Source: Pseudorhizobium tarimense
GTDB taxonomy: Bacteria > Pseudomonadota > Alphaproteobacteria > Rhizobiales > Rhizobiaceae
Reading direction: 5' to 3'
Length of the DNA: 64,000 nucleotides
NCBI RefSeq assembly: GCF_022968135.1
Contig: NZ_JALJRA010000011.1
Coordinates: 1-64,000, forward strand
The notes under the pieces are model-generated. The model worked only from the letters and a program-made list of their open reading frames with translations. It was not told the DNA's origin and did not search any database. Below, piece after piece: positions 35,682-44,963 of this stretch. Within the stretch, counting starts at the first letter, position 1, and each line of letters starts with the position of its first letter. The translations under genes were made by a program, and so were the position numbers.

Positions 35682-37370
35682 TCAGGCGCTTTCGCGGAAG
35701 TGCATGTCGTCAGCGTCGGGGCCACCCATGGACATGTCGAGCGCGAAACCCTTGGCACGTGCCTGCTGGGCCCTCACCGGATGCTCCTGAGCATTGAAGG
35801 GCGCGGCGCTCGACCTGGCTGGCACCTTGGGCTGTGCCTTCATCGGTGCGGCTGCCTTTGGAGCCTTGACCCCTGCGGCACCGTCCACCCGGAAGAAGGC
35901 GATGGAAGCCTGAAGCTCTTCGGCCTGGGCGGCGAGTTCTTCGGAGGTCGCCGACATCTCTTCCGATGCGCCGGCATTCTGCTGGGTGACCTTGTCGAGC
36001 TGCTGGATCGCCTCGTTGATCTGCGCCGCACCGATGTCCTGCTCCCGGCAGGCGGCGGAGATTTCCGAGACGAGTTCGGCCGTCTTCTGGATGTCGGGCA
36101 CCAGACGGTTCAGCATCTCGCCAGCTTCGGTCGCCACCTGCACGGTTTCCCCAGAGAGGGAGCTGATCTCGGCGGCAGCGGCTTGCGAGCGCTCGGCAAG
36201 CTTGCGCACCTCCGAGGCGACGACGGCAAAGCCCTTACCGTGTTCGCCGGCACGGGCCGCTTCGACCGCCGCATTGAGGGCGAGAAGGTCGGTCTGGCGG
36301 GCGATCTCCTGGACGATCGAGATCTTTTCCGCGATCGTGCGCATGGCGCCGACGGCACGGTTGACGGCTTGGCCCGAGGTTTCCGCGTCACGCGAGGACT
36401 GACGGGCAATCTTCTCCGTCTGCGCTGCGTTGTCGGCGTTCTGCTTGATGTTGGCGGCCATCTGTTCCATCGAAGCGGAAGCCTCCTCGGCGGCCGAAGC
36501 CTGCTCGGTTGCGCCCTGGCTCAGCGTCTCGGAGCTTGCGGAGAGTTCCTGGCTACCGGACGAGACATTATCGGAGGCGGCAAGCGCATCGGCAACGACA
36601 CCCCGCAACCGCTCGATCATCGTGTTGACGTAGCCGAGCATATCACCGATCTCGTCCTTGCTGGTGATCGGGGCGAAGCGTGTGAGGTCGCCTTCCGCGA
36701 CGTTCTGCACGGATTGGATGGCATTGCGCAAGCCGCGGTTGATGCTCATCGCTATCCAGAAGGCGGCAGCGACGGCGATCAGAAGGGCGGTGGCGGCGAC
36801 GATGATCATCACCAGCCGAGTCTGGGCGTAACCCTCGTCCGAGGTGACTTCCGCCTCCTTCAGGCGCGACTGCTCAAGACCGACTACTTCCGCGAGCAGC
36901 GTATCGATCTCGTTCGTGACCGCACGTGCCTCGTTGGCGGAGACCTGCGCGGCGGCTGCACTGTTGCCGGCCAGCATCATTGAACGGATTCGGTCGTCCT
37001 GCTTGCGAAACTCGGCGGTGAAGTCCTGAAGCTTGTTCCAGAACACCATGCCCTGCTCGGTCGCGAGCGCCATCACTGACCGGAACGATTGGTCGAACTT
37101 GCGGCGAGCGTCGTCAGACTTGTCGATATAGCCCTGCATCTCCTGAGTGCTTGTCGCCATGAGGAGGTTTTTCTGCTGACGGATCTGCTGCAGCTGCTCG
37201 GTGCTTAGCTCTTGCGCGAGTCTCAGGCGCTCGGCAGGACCTTGAATAACTGTGTTCAGTGTCTGGTTCAGGTTGCCGAGGCTGAAGATGCCGTATCCGG
37301 CAGTCGCGAGCAGCATGAGGATGACGAAGCCGAAGGCGGCCCCAAGTTTGAATTTAATCGTGGCGCGCAT
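35682..37370 (-). CDS. Methyl-accepting chemotaxis protein (lower copy)
   Basis: Membrane chemoreceptor of 562 residues with membrane segments near residues 7-30 and 189-209, a helical periplasmic domain, HAMP, and a signalling domain with the same hairpin tip [20 protein letters not shown]. Its C-terminal tail is [17 protein letters not shown]. The sensor region ([22 protein letters not shown]) shares little with that of the upper copy. It is separated from that gene by 175 bases and from the second cheW by 15. Confidence 0.93.
   Translation of the reverse strand: MRATIKFKLGAAFGFVILMLLATAGYGIFSLGNLNQTLNTVIQGPAERLRLAQELSTEQLQQIRQQKNLLMATSTQEMQGYIDKSDDARRKFDQSFRSVMALATEQGMVFWNKLQDFTAEFRKQDDRIRSMMLAGNSAAAAQVSANEARAVTNEIDTLLAEVVGLEQSRLKEAEVTSDEGYAQTRLVMIIVAATALLIAVAAAFWIAMSINRGLRNAIQSVQNVAEGDLTRFAPITSKDEIGDMLGYVNTMIERLRGVVADALAASDNVSSGSQELSASSETLSQGATEQASAAEEASASMEQMAANIKQNADNAAQTEKIARQSSRDAETSGQAVNRAVGAMRTIAEKISIVQEIARQTDLLALNAAVEAARAGEHGKGFAVVASEVRKLAERSQAAAAEISSLSGETVQVATEAGEMLNRLVPDIQKTAELVSEISAACREQDIGAAQINEAIQQLDKVTQQNAGASEEMSATSEELAAQAEELQASIAFFRVDGAAGVKAPKAAAPMKAQPKVPARSSAAPFNAQEHPVRAQQARAKGFALDMSMGGPDADDMHFRESA
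36082..36524 (-). repeat. 443-bp segment identical to 34101-34543 (mcp signalling domain)
   Basis: Second copy of the perfect direct repeat shared by the two receptor genes. Such a tract in otherwise diverged genes points to recent gene conversion and also offers a site for deletion of about 2 kb by recombination. Confidence 0.95.
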
Positions 37371-37385
37371 GGTAGCCTCTTGAAC

Positions 37386-37901
37386 CTAGGTGGTGCTGGA
37401 GCCAGTTTGGCGTTGAGCGTGATTGGCGGAAAAGATCGCCTGGAGGTTCGGAACGATGATGAAATCGCTTCCGCGCTTGACCAGGCAGTCGATGAAATCG
37501 GGGCGCCAGCGCATGCCGACGCTTGGCGGAGGTTCGCCGGCAGTTCGCGACAGCGTCGTTACCTCGTGAACCTTGTCGGTCCGGATGCCGGTGAGCGTCG
37601 GCTCGCCGTCGATTTCCAATTCGATCACGATAATGCGGCTGTCGATGGTCGGCTGGGTCGCCTCCATGCCGAACGCAAGCCGGATGTCGGCGAGCGGGAT
37701 GACCTTGCCGCGGAAATTGATGACGCTGCCGACGAAGGCCCTGGCCCCGGGAACCGTCGTCTCCGGTAAGAGGTCGAGGATCTCCTGGACGGCCGCCGCC
37801 TGCAGGGCAAAGACTTCCCCCGCGATGTCGAAGGTGACCACCTCGATCTCTTCGCGACCTTCCCAGACTGTATCGGGTATTGCTCTTGCTGCTTCGCTCA
37901 T
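37386..37901 (-). CDS. cheW: Chemotaxis coupling protein CheW (second copy)
   Basis: CheW-domain protein of 171 residues: VVTFDIAGEVFALQAAAVQEIL, then VINFRGKVIPLADIRLAFGM and SDFIIVPNLQAIFS. It carries a 20-residue acidic N-terminal extension absent from the other copy. Its start overlaps the cheA stop by four bases, so it is probably made in step with CheA. Confidence 0.92.
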   Translation of the reverse strand: MSEAARAIPDTVWEGREEIEVVTFDIAGEVFALQAAAVQEILDLLPETTVPGARAFVGSVINFRGKVIPLADIRLAFGMEATQPTIDSRIIVIELEIDGEPTLTGIRTDKVHEVTTLSRTAGEPPPSVGMRWRPDFIDCLVKRGSDFIIVPNLQAIFSANHAQRQTGSSTT

Positions 37902-39892
37902 CCGGCCGCGCGTAGGTGCGCCTCCTGTTGCTGGCCCTCGGCGACCAGGTGTCCGACATCAAGGATCAAGGCGACATCACCATCACCGAGGATGGTGGCG
38001 CCCGAGAACGTGCCGACGTCATGATGGAGCTTGGACATGCTCTTGATCACCGTCTGGTGGTCGCCGATGATCTGATCGACGACGAGGCCGACCCGTTCGG
38101 CACCGGTCGAGATCACGACCACCTTCTGGAAGGGATCGGGCGCTGTGCCGGTGCGGAAGAGATCGCGCAGGCGGATGAAGGGCACGAGGCTGTCGCGTAG
38201 CGAGATGAAGCTGCGGCCGCGCGAGCGCATATCTTCTTCAACCGACAACTCCAGGCATTCCTCGACCGCTGACAGCGGAATGACATACCGGCCGGTGCCG
38301 ACGCGTACGAGCAGTCCGTCGATGATCGCCAGCGTCAACGGAATAGCGAGCGAGATCTCGGAGCCTTCTCCGGGGCGGCTGATCACGTTGATCGCGCCGC
38401 GCAGGGCGTCGATCGTGCGCTTGACGACATCCATGCCCACGCCGCGGCCGGAGAGGTTGGTCACCTCCTGCGCGGTGGAAAAGCCCGGCTGGAAGATCAG
38501 CTGGTAGAGCTCCTGGTCGGTCAGGCTCTGGTTGGCGGCGATCAGGCCGGAGGCCTCGGCCTTGGCGCGGACCCTCTCCTTGTTGATGCCGCGGCCGTCG
38601 TCCTTGATCGTGATGATCACCTCCCCGGCCTGCTGTCGTGCCGAAAGGAAGATGCGCCCCGCCTGCGGCTTTCCGGCAGCAATACGTTCATCAGCAGGCT
38701 CGAGACCATGATCACAGGAATTGCGCACCAGGTGCACCATCGGATCGGCAAGTCGCTCGATGACGCTCTTGTCGACCTCGGTTGTTTCGCCTTCGGTGAC
38801 GAGCTCGATGCTCTTCCCGGTCTCGTGGGCGAGATCGTGTACGAGACGGCGGAAGCGCCCGAACAGTTGCGCCACCGGCACCATGCGCAGCACCATCATC
38901 GTGTCGCGAAGCTCACCGGACAGACGTTCCACGTCCTCGGAAACGGCGCGCAGTTGCAGGTCGCCGCTGCCACCGGCGAGCTGGCTGAGACGCGACTGGG
39001 CGATCACAAGTTCACCGACGCGATCCATCAACTCGTCGAGGCGCTCGGCCGGCACGCGGACATTCTCGGCGGCCTTGGCAGCCTTCGCGTCGACCAATGC
39101 CGGCGTGGCTGCACTTACCGCACGGGTGGCAGCAAAAGCGGGCTGCAAAGGCTCGCCCGCAGCACTTTCTTGCTGGTCCGGGTCTTTCGGTTGCTCGATC
39201 GAAGGTCTCGCTTTCGAGACCTCCAACTGCATCTCGTCCATCACGAAAATGAAGACGTCATCGATTGCCGAGCGCGGCTCCTCGGTCTCCAGTTCGACAG
39301 TCCAGGAAAGGTAGAGGTCGGTCGGCTCCAGCGCATCCAGGGTGGGGATCGCAGAGCGATCGGCAATAACGCGGCAATCGCCGAGTTCCCGCAGCTCGTC
39401 CAGCAGCCCAAGCGGATTGGTCCCGTTCGCCATGGCATTCTGCGGCAGCGAAAAGCGGACCGTGTAGCAGGTCACGGGAGGCGCGCTTGTCGTGGTCGTG
39501 GCGAGGGGAGCGCCGCTCGCCATGACCACGGCAGACCGTAGCTTTGCCAGCAGAGCCTCGCTCACCGCATCGTGGTCTCCCGCCGGTGTTTCTACCAGCG
39601 TGCGCATATGGTCCATTGCTTCGAGAACGGCGGATACGAGTGCTTGCGTCGCAGGCACCTCGCCCTTGCGGACCCGGTCGAAGGCAGTCTCGCAGTGATG
39701 GGTGAAGGCGGCGAGCGCGTCGAAGCCAAACATTGCGCCCGAGCCCTTCAGCGTGTGAAGGCCGCGGAACACCGCGTCGATCTGGTCCTTGTTGCCAAGA
39801 TCGACGTTGAGGTCGAGCAGCCCGCCCTCGATTTGCTCAAGAAGTTCGGCCGCCTCCGTCCTGAAAACCGCGATCGGATCAGGAAAGCTCAT
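37898..39892 (-). CDS. cheA: Chemotaxis histidine kinase CheA
   Basis: Kinase of 664 residues. HPt domain with phospho-accepting His46 (FRGLHTLKGSGAMFGF); linker/P2-like region to about 270; dimerisation domain (VPAERLDELMDRVGELVIAQSRL); HATPase with N-box LVRNSCDHGLEPADE, and G boxes IKDDGRGINKERV and LSGRGVGMDVVKR; C-terminal CheW-like domain (GRYVIPLSAVEECLEL). All catalytic motifs are intact. It overlaps cheY by four bases upstream and cheW by four downstream. Confidence 0.95.
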   Translation of the reverse strand: MSFPDPIAVFRTEAAELLEQIEGGLLDLNVDLGNKDQIDAVFRGLHTLKGSGAMFGFDALAAFTHHCETAFDRVRKGEVPATQALVSAVLEAMDHMRTLVETPAGDHDAVSEALLAKLRSAVVMASGAPLATTTTSAPPVTCYTVRFSLPQNAMANGTNPLGLLDELRELGDCRVIADRSAIPTLDALEPTDLYLSWTVELETEEPRSAIDDVFIFVMDEMQLEVSKARPSIEQPKDPDQQESAAGEPLQPAFAATRAVSAATPALVDAKAAKAAENVRVPAERLDELMDRVGELVIAQSRLSQLAGGSGDLQLRAVSEDVERLSGELRDTMMVLRMVPVAQLFGRFRRLVHDLAHETGKSIELVTEGETTEVDKSVIERLADPMVHLVRNSCDHGLEPADERIAAGKPQAGRIFLSARQQAGEVIITIKDDGRGINKERVRAKAEASGLIAANQSLTDQELYQLIFQPGFSTAQEVTNLSGRGVGMDVVKRTIDALRGAINVISRPGEGSEISLAIPLTLAIIDGLLVRVGTGRYVIPLSAVEECLELSVEEDMRSRGRSFISLRDSLVPFIRLRDLFRTGTAPDPFQKVVVISTGAERVGLVVDQIIGDHQTVIKSMSKLHHDVGTFSGATILGDGDVALILDVGHLVAEGQQQEAHLRAAG

Positions 39893-40257
39893 CGGCCGAG
39901 AACCTTGCGAACGATCTTGACCAGGCTTTCCGGGTCAAACGGCTTCGTCAGCCACCCGGTGGCGCCTGCGGCCTTTGCCTGCTGCTTCATGTCGGCATCG
40001 GATTCAGTGGTCAGGAAGATAACGGGGACGCCGGTATGGGCGGGCAGCTTGCGCAGCTCGCGGATCATCGTCAGGCCATCCATGTTCGGCATGTTGAGAT
40101 CGGTGACGATCATGTCGAACTGGCCGGAGCCCAGCTTCGCCAGGCCATCCTGGCCATCCACGGCTTCCGTGACTGTATAGCCGGCATTGCTTAGCGCCAC
40201 CCGGGTCGTCAGTCGGATACTGGCCGAATCGTCTACTGTCAGGATGCTTGCCGTCAC
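39889..40257 (-). CDS. cheY: Chemotaxis response regulator CheY
   Basis: Single-domain receiver of 122 residues with the acidic pair at VDD (residues 8-10), phospho-acceptor Asp53 (FDMIVTDLNMPNMDG), conserved Thr (IFLTTES) and Lys (WLTKPFDPE). Target (flagellar motor or another output) cannot be read from sequence. Overlaps the STAS gene and cheA by four bases each. Confidence 0.92.
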   Translation of the reverse strand: MTASILTVDDSASIRLTTRVALSNAGYTVTEAVDGQDGLAKLGSGQFDMIVTDLNMPNMDGLTMIRELRKLPAHTGVPVIFLTTESDADMKQQAKAAGATGWLTKPFDPESLVKIVRKVLGR

Positions 40258-40583
40258 TGCGTCTCTCCTTGGTGGAGCCAGAATTGTCTGTCGTTGATGT
40301 TCATGGTGTCGATAATGCCGCCACGCTCGAGCACGGAAAGCAGTGTGCCGGAAGCTGGTTTGGCCAACCTGAGCCCCTTCTCAGCACTCGCGAAAGAGAT
40401 GCGCGCAGCTTCAACGATCTGTACAAAGCTGAGGTCGACCGGCGCCCGCTCCGCAACATCGAGCTCGGTCGCGGCATGACGACCCAGCGAATCGAGCAGG
40501 AGGCTCTTGATCTCGGCGGCACTACGCATCGTCAGGTTTTCCGGCAGTGCGAGATAGTGGACGGCGGGCTCTGGAGAAGGCAT
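40254..40583 (-). CDS. STAS-domain protein heading the che operon
   Basis: A 109-residue protein with a STAS/anti-sigma-factor-antagonist fold: ALPENLTMRSAAEIKSLLLDSL, then PVDLSFVQIVEAARISFASAEKGLRL where family members often carry a phosphorylatable Ser/Thr (here Ser or Val-rich, so uncertain). STAS genes recur at the start of rhizobial-type second chemotaxis clusters. It overlaps cheY by four bases. Its partner is unknown. Confidence 0.75.
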   Translation of the reverse strand: MPSPEPAVHYLALPENLTMRSAAEIKSLLLDSLGRHAATELDVAERAPVDLSFVQIVEAARISFASAEKGLRLAKPASGTLLSVLERGGIIDTMNINDRQFWLHQGETQ

Positions 40584-40903
40584 GTCGGCTTCCGATCGCC
40601 TCAGTGGGCGGAGTGAGATTTCGACCGGAAAAGTCGGCTCTGTACATTAAGCCATCTCTAATTTTGTAGGCTGAGTTTTTAGGAGGGATTATTGGGAAGC
40701 GGGATCTCGCACTGGAAGGCCATCCATTCGTTAACCACTCGTGACGCTTCCCTCGCCGGATTCTCAAGCGGTTAACCTTCGCCGGTAGAGGCTGCTGCTG
40801 GCCTCTGGGACAGGTGGCGCAAAGCCGCAGCTGATCCAGAACGAGACAGGCGGGCGTTGCGCCCGATGATGAAGGCGGCACATGCCGCCGATGCGAGGGA
40901 AAC
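40584..40903. promoter_or_regulatory. Divergent promoter region of the che operon, with a CtrA-like site
   Basis: About 320 bases between two divergent chemotaxis-related genes. TTAA-N7-CTAA at 40647-40661 matches seven of eight positions of the alphaproteobacterial CtrA consensus TTAA-N7-TTAA. GTTAACC occurs twice (40730-40736 and 40771-40777), 41 bases apart. No gene was seen. Confidence 0.35.
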
Positions 40904-42628
40904 GTGGCAGCGACTGCACTCAGAACGCCGATGGCGAACCTCCCGGACCCGGATCTTACGTCGGTGGTCCGGCTCCTTGAAACGGCGCGGGGTAGCATCG
41001 AGGAGCGTTTCCTTGACGGCGGCAATGCCATCCTGGCGATACTCGATGTCCTTAACGGTTTGGTTGGTTCTCTGGACGAACTCACCACGTCGCTGGATGC
41101 GGACACCGCCCAGCAGACGACCGCAGAACTCGAGAAGACGGGGAAGCGACTTACAGAGTTGACCGACGTCGAGCTCGGCCGGCAGGACAGCTTCCGATCG
41201 ATCCTTGCGGCGCAGCAGGCACTGCGGCCACAGGTCGCGCAGATGCAGGAGACCCTTCGTTATCTGCGCACCTTCGCCGTGACTGCCAAGATCACCGGCG
41301 CCGGAATTCCCGAATTTGCAGGCTTTGCCGAAGAAATCCTCCAGCGCATCGGCGACGGTCGGGTGCAGGTGGACGATCTCTCCTGCAAGCTCGGCAAACT
41401 GGGCGCGGGCCTTGCTCCGGTCATCGAAAGAGGCGAAGCAATCCTCGTCACCTACCAGAACTCGATCCCGGCGATCATTTCCAACCTTAGCGAAGGGGGA
41501 GAGAAAATCGCCCACCACCGCAGCCTGCATGCGGCTCACGCGGCAAGCGTCAAGGCGGTGACGGCCCGCATCCAGGCGAAGCTGGGCGCGACGCTGTCGG
41601 CAATGCAGATCGGGGATGCTACGCGGCAGCGGATCGAGCATTGTCAGTCGGCAATCGCGATCCTCGAGGAGGCATCTTATCTCCCTGAAGACGACCGACA
41701 ACTGCTCGACGCGGCGATACGCCAACTGGTATACCTCCAGATTGAACAAACCTCCGCAGACTTCGCCCGCGAAACGCGCAAGATCGTCGAGACCGTCGCA
41801 AGTTTCCGCTCGGATCTGCAGGAGATCGCTTCGCTTCGCGGACTGATGAACGAAGGGGGAGAGACCGATGATGCTACGCCCCTGCGCCTTCTGGAGCAGG
41901 CCATTAGCGAGGCGCGCGCCGCCGTCCGGGAAGTCGAGGCGGTTGCGCAAGAGGCTGCCCAAATCAGTCGCGGCACGGCGGAAACGGTGGCGGAGCTCAC
42001 GCACGGCATCGGCGTCGTGCAGATGGTCCGCACGGACATCCACTACATGGCACTCAACACCAATCTTCGCTGCAGTCGCGTCGGAGAGGATGGAAAGGCG
42101 ATCAACGTCGTCGCTGCCGAACTACGCAACTTCGCCGCTCAACTGGACGAGAGCGCCGAGAAGATCCTCGGTGCGCTGCAGAGCCTAGAAGCTGCGGCCA
42201 CTACGTTGCGGGCGTCGGACGCGGATGCCGATACATCGCTGGACAGCCGTCTGGAAGCGGCACGCGCCGCCATTAGCCACGCGGCAGAGAAGATGGCGGC
42301 AGGCCTTCGGCGCCTGACGCAAGACAGCGCGACGGCCGAAGAGCAGACGATGACCCATCTCGGGCGGCTCGACTTCGATGGCGCGCTCGGAAACATCCTG
42401 CACAGCTGCGCCGAGCAGATGTCAGGTGCATCCGCAGGCCCCATCTTCGTCGGAGATCGCGAGCCGCTGAGGGAAATCGGCAACCGCATCCTTAAGCTCT
42501 ACACCATGGCGCCTGAACGCGAACTGCATGCGCAGATCTTCGGGGCCAGTGTTGCGCAGACAAGTGCACCGCCCGGCAACGCCTCCGGCGTTCAAGATGA
42601 TGACGACCTTCTCGATGCGCTGTTTTAG
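40904..42628 (+). CDS. Soluble MCP-like coiled-coil protein, chemotaxis-associated
   Basis: A 574-residue protein with no membrane segment or signal peptide, predicted almost entirely helical. Residues about 375-420 contain IHYMALNTNLRCSRVGEDG then NVVAAELRNFAAQLDESAEKI, which aligns with the receptor hairpin tip ([19 protein letters not shown] ... [20 protein letters not shown]) but with key receptor residues changed. Upstream are long helices such as MQETLRYLRTFAVTAKI. The C-terminus is acidic and hydrophobic (DDDDLLDALF), like a short binding peptide. GTG at 40904 has GAGGGA just upstream; ATG at 40931 is possible. Divergent from the che operon, it may be an adaptor or decoy receptor; its function is unknown. 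Confidence 0.7.
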   Translation: MAATALRTPMANLPDPDLTSVVRLLETARGSIEERFLDGGNAILAILDVLNGLVGSLDELTTSLDADTAQQTTAELEKTGKRLTELTDVELGRQDSFRSILAAQQALRPQVAQMQETLRYLRTFAVTAKITGAGIPEFAGFAEEILQRIGDGRVQVDDLSCKLGKLGAGLAPVIERGEAILVTYQNSIPAIISNLSEGGEKIAHHRSLHAAHAASVKAVTARIQAKLGATLSAMQIGDATRQRIEHCQSAIAILEEASYLPEDDRQLLDAAIRQLVYLQIEQTSADFARETRKIVETVASFRSDLQEIASLRGLMNEGGETDDATPLRLLEQAISEARAAVREVEAVAQEAAQISRGTAETVAELTHGIGVVQMVRTDIHYMALNTNLRCSRVGEDGKAINVVAAELRNFAAQLDESAEKILGALQSLEAAATTLRASDADADTSLDSRLEAARAAISHAAEKMAAGLRRLTQDSATAEEQTMTHLGRLDFDGALGNILHSCAEQMSGASAGPIFVGDREPLREIGNRILKLYTMAPERELHAQIFGASVAQTSAPPGNASGVQDDDDLLDALF

Positions 42629-42836
42629 CGTCTTGAAGAACGACTAGCCGGCCCTTGCGCTTCTGCAGGATTGGGAAAGCGGCAGAGCAAAGTCGAGGCG
42701 AGCTGGCTGCGTCGCCAAGACTGCGGCCGATCTCGGTTCATGTTCTCAGGTACGAGACGGAGCCATTTTGGCGAGCCCCTGCTCCGGGTTCAACCGAGGA
42801 GCAGGGGCATCATACCGTCATCAAAAGTTCTCAAAT

Positions 42837-42854
42837 CTGTCGCTCGGCTGTCAT
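42837..42854 (+). promoter_or_regulatory. PHO box (PhoB site) before the Ugp-like operon
   Basis: CTGTCGC-TCGG-CTGTCAT matches the two-half PhoB consensus CTGTCAT-N4-CTGTCAT at 12 of 14 half-site positions with the exact 11-base period. A further CCGTCAT lies at 42815-42821, 22 bases (two periods) upstream. It is 40 bases before the first gene, implying induction under phosphate starvation. Confidence 0.65.
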
Positions 42855-42894
42855 CAGCGCGCTCCATTAGCCGCTCCGGTCAAGGAGTAGTGCA

Positions 42895-44037
42895 ATGCAG
42901 CAATCTGTCGAACTCGCCGGTATTGGCAAAGGCTTCGGCGCATTCGATGTGTTGAAGAACATCGATCTGTCCGTGCGGCCGGGCGAGTTCCTGTCGCTCG
43001 TCGGTATGTCGGGCTGCGGCAAGTCCACGCTCCTAAGGATCATTGCCGGGCTGGAGCGGCCGGACCGTGGCAGCGTCGCGATCGGTGGGTCCGATGTGAC
43101 CGAGCTTGACCCCAGCGCGCGAAACCTTGCGATGGTCTTTCAGTCTTACGCCCTCTACCCGCATATGAGCGTGCGCCAGAACATCGCCACGCCGCTTCGC
43201 ATGCGCCGCCTCTCTCTGGCCGGCCGCCTGCCGCTGGTTGGGGCACTGGCAGCGTCTGCAGAGGTTCTTCACGATATCGACAAGAGCGTGGAGCAGGCGG
43301 CGGAGACGTTGCAGATTTCGCATCTGCTCGACCGCAAGCCCGCCCAACTCTCCGGCGGCCAACGCCAGCGTGTGGCGCTTGCCCGTGCTCTGGTGCGCTC
43401 TCCTGCTGCCTTCCTGATGGACGAGCCGCTCTCCAACCTCGACGCCAAGCTCCGGGCTCACATGCGCAACGAGCTGGCGGCACTGCATTGCCGCCTGGGT
43501 GCTACCTTCATCTATGTCACCCACGATCAGATCGAAGCGATGACCATGTCGGACCGCATCGCGCTGATGAACGAGGGGCAGATCGAGCAGCTGGGCACAC
43601 CCAGCCAGCTTTATGAGCATCCGGCGACCCTGACGGTTGCCCGCTTCATCGGCACGCCTTCGATCAATCTTGTGCCGGTCGAGGTCCTGTCCAACGGAAG
43701 CGTGAGCCTTTTCGGTCACGTGCTTGGGCTTGCGGCGGGTGGCCACGATGCCGGGCCGGCGACCCTTGGCGTGCGTGCGGAACACATCAGCATCGGTTCG
43801 GAAGGTCTGCCGCTTCGCGTTCTGCGCACCGAGACCCACGGTGCGGACCGTTTCGTCCATGCGCATCTTCTGGCAGATGAGACACTGCGGGTAACGCTTC
43901 GTCTTACCGCGGGCGAGCCGCTTGCGGCCGATACCGCGGATGTCATCCAGGTTTCGTTTCCGCCGGAGCGGGCCCACCTTTTCGGCCGTGACGGCGTGCG
44001 GCTCGCGGCCTTGCCAACCGACCGGGTGGCGGCATGA
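42895..44037 (+). CDS. ABC importer ATPase, UgpC/MalK type (organophosphate candidate)
   Basis: ATPase of 380 residues with Walker [11 protein letters not shown]-loop [18 protein letters not shown], signature [15 protein letters not shown], Walker [15 protein letters not shown] and H-loop VTHDQIEA, plus a C-terminal TOBE-type regulatory part from about residue 245. AAGGAG lies eight bases before the ATG. An insertion of about 15 residues after [17 protein letters not shown] in the helical domain is longer than in UgpC. First gene of a four-gene importer plus phosphodiesterase operon behind a PHO box, hence probably for a glycerophosphodiester or sn-glycerol 3-phosphate. Confidence 0.9.
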   Translation: MQQSVELAGIGKGFGAFDVLKNIDLSVRPGEFLSLVGMSGCGKSTLLRIIAGLERPDRGSVAIGGSDVTELDPSARNLAMVFQSYALYPHMSVRQNIATPLRMRRLSLAGRLPLVGALAASAEVLHDIDKSVEQAAETLQISHLLDRKPAQLSGGQRQRVALARALVRSPAAFLMDEPLSNLDAKLRAHMRNELAALHCRLGATFIYVTHDQIEAMTMSDRIALMNEGQIEQLGTPSQLYEHPATLTVARFIGTPSINLVPVEVLSNGSVSLFGHVLGLAAGGHDAGPATLGVRAEHISIGSEGLPLRVLRTETHGADRFVHAHLLADETLRVTLRLTAGEPLAADTADVIQVSFPPERAHLFGRDGVRLAALPTDRVAA

Positions 44038-44963
44038 CGCTCGCCATGGACCTCGGCCCGGTGTCCGCTTCCGCGGCGGCAAAAGGTCGGTCGAAGATCG
44101 AGCGTCGCATGATGTGGCGCGCACTCCTCTTCGTGGCGCCCGCGGTCCTGCTGCTGGCCGCAATCTACATTATTCCGGTCCTCGTATTGGCCGGTTTTTC
44201 GCTGACCGACTACCAGCTCGGTGCGCTGTCGACGCGGTTCATCGCTTTTGAGAACTTCGTCCAAGCCTTCAATGACCCGGTCTTCCTGCGGTCGCTGACG
44301 AACACGGTTATCTACGCGGTGATCGTCATTCCGCTCGGCGTGTTCCTCGCCCTCGGCCTGGCGCTTCTCGTCTACAACCGCAAGCGCAGCCGTGCCTTCT
44401 GGGAGGCCGCCTATTTTCTGCCGGTCACGGCTACCCTGGTCGCCATGGCGACGGTCTGGCAGTTCCTGCTGCATCCATCGATCGGTCCCGTTAACGCCGC
44501 TATCAAATGGCTGGGCTTTGAGCCGGTTGCGTTCCTGTCCAACCCCACGCTCCTCATTCCGACCATGGCGATGATCGGTGTCTGGCAGATCCTCGGCTTC
44601 AACACGGTTCTCTTTCTTGCCGGGCTGACGGCAATCCCCAAAGATCTTTATGAAGCTGCACGTCTGGACGGAGCGCGCCACCCGTTCGACCGTTTTTTCA
44701 CCGTGACCTGGCCGATGCTTGGGCCGACGACCCTTTTCGTCGTGGTGACCACCTCGATTTCGGCCTTCAAGGTCTTCGAGACCGTCGCCGTGCTGACCAA
44801 GGGCCGCTTTGGCTCCGAAACGCTGCTCTTCGACCTCTACCTTGAGGGGTTCGAGTATTCCAACACAGGCTATGCCGCGGCGCTGACGCTGATCTTCCTC
44901 GTCATCATTCTCGTCCTGTCGATCGGCCAGACGCTCCATCTCGACCGGAAGGTCCATTACTGA
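44034..44963 (+). CDS. ABC importer permease, UgpA/MalF type
   Basis: Inner-membrane permease of 309 residues with six hydrophobic segments. The EAA loop LYEAARLDGARHPFDRFFTVTWPML, which docks on the ATPase, is clear, and LAGFSLTDYQ plus TNTVIYAVIVIPLGVFLALGLAL are typical of the carbohydrate/glycerophosphate class. The ATG overlaps the ATPase stop by four bases. Confidence 0.92.
   Translation: MTLAMDLGPVSASAAAKGRSKIERRMMWRALLFVAPAVLLLAAIYIIPVLVLAGFSLTDYQLGALSTRFIAFENFVQAFNDPVFLRSLTNTVIYAVIVIPLGVFLALGLALLVYNRKRSRAFWEAAYFLPVTATLVAMATVWQFLLHPSIGPVNAAIKWLGFEPVAFLSNPTLLIPTMAMIGVWQILGFNTVLFLAGLTAIPKDLYEAARLDGARHPFDRFFTVTWPMLGPTTLFVVVTTSISAFKVFETVAVLTKGRFGSETLLFDLYLEGFEYSNTGYAAALTLIFLVIILVLSIGQTLHLDRKVHY

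Noticed and set aside
35682-35750. MCP C-terminal tail as an NWETF-type CheR/CheB tether
   Set aside because: The tail ends FRESA/FRETA and lacks the Trp and terminal Phe of the known pentapeptide.
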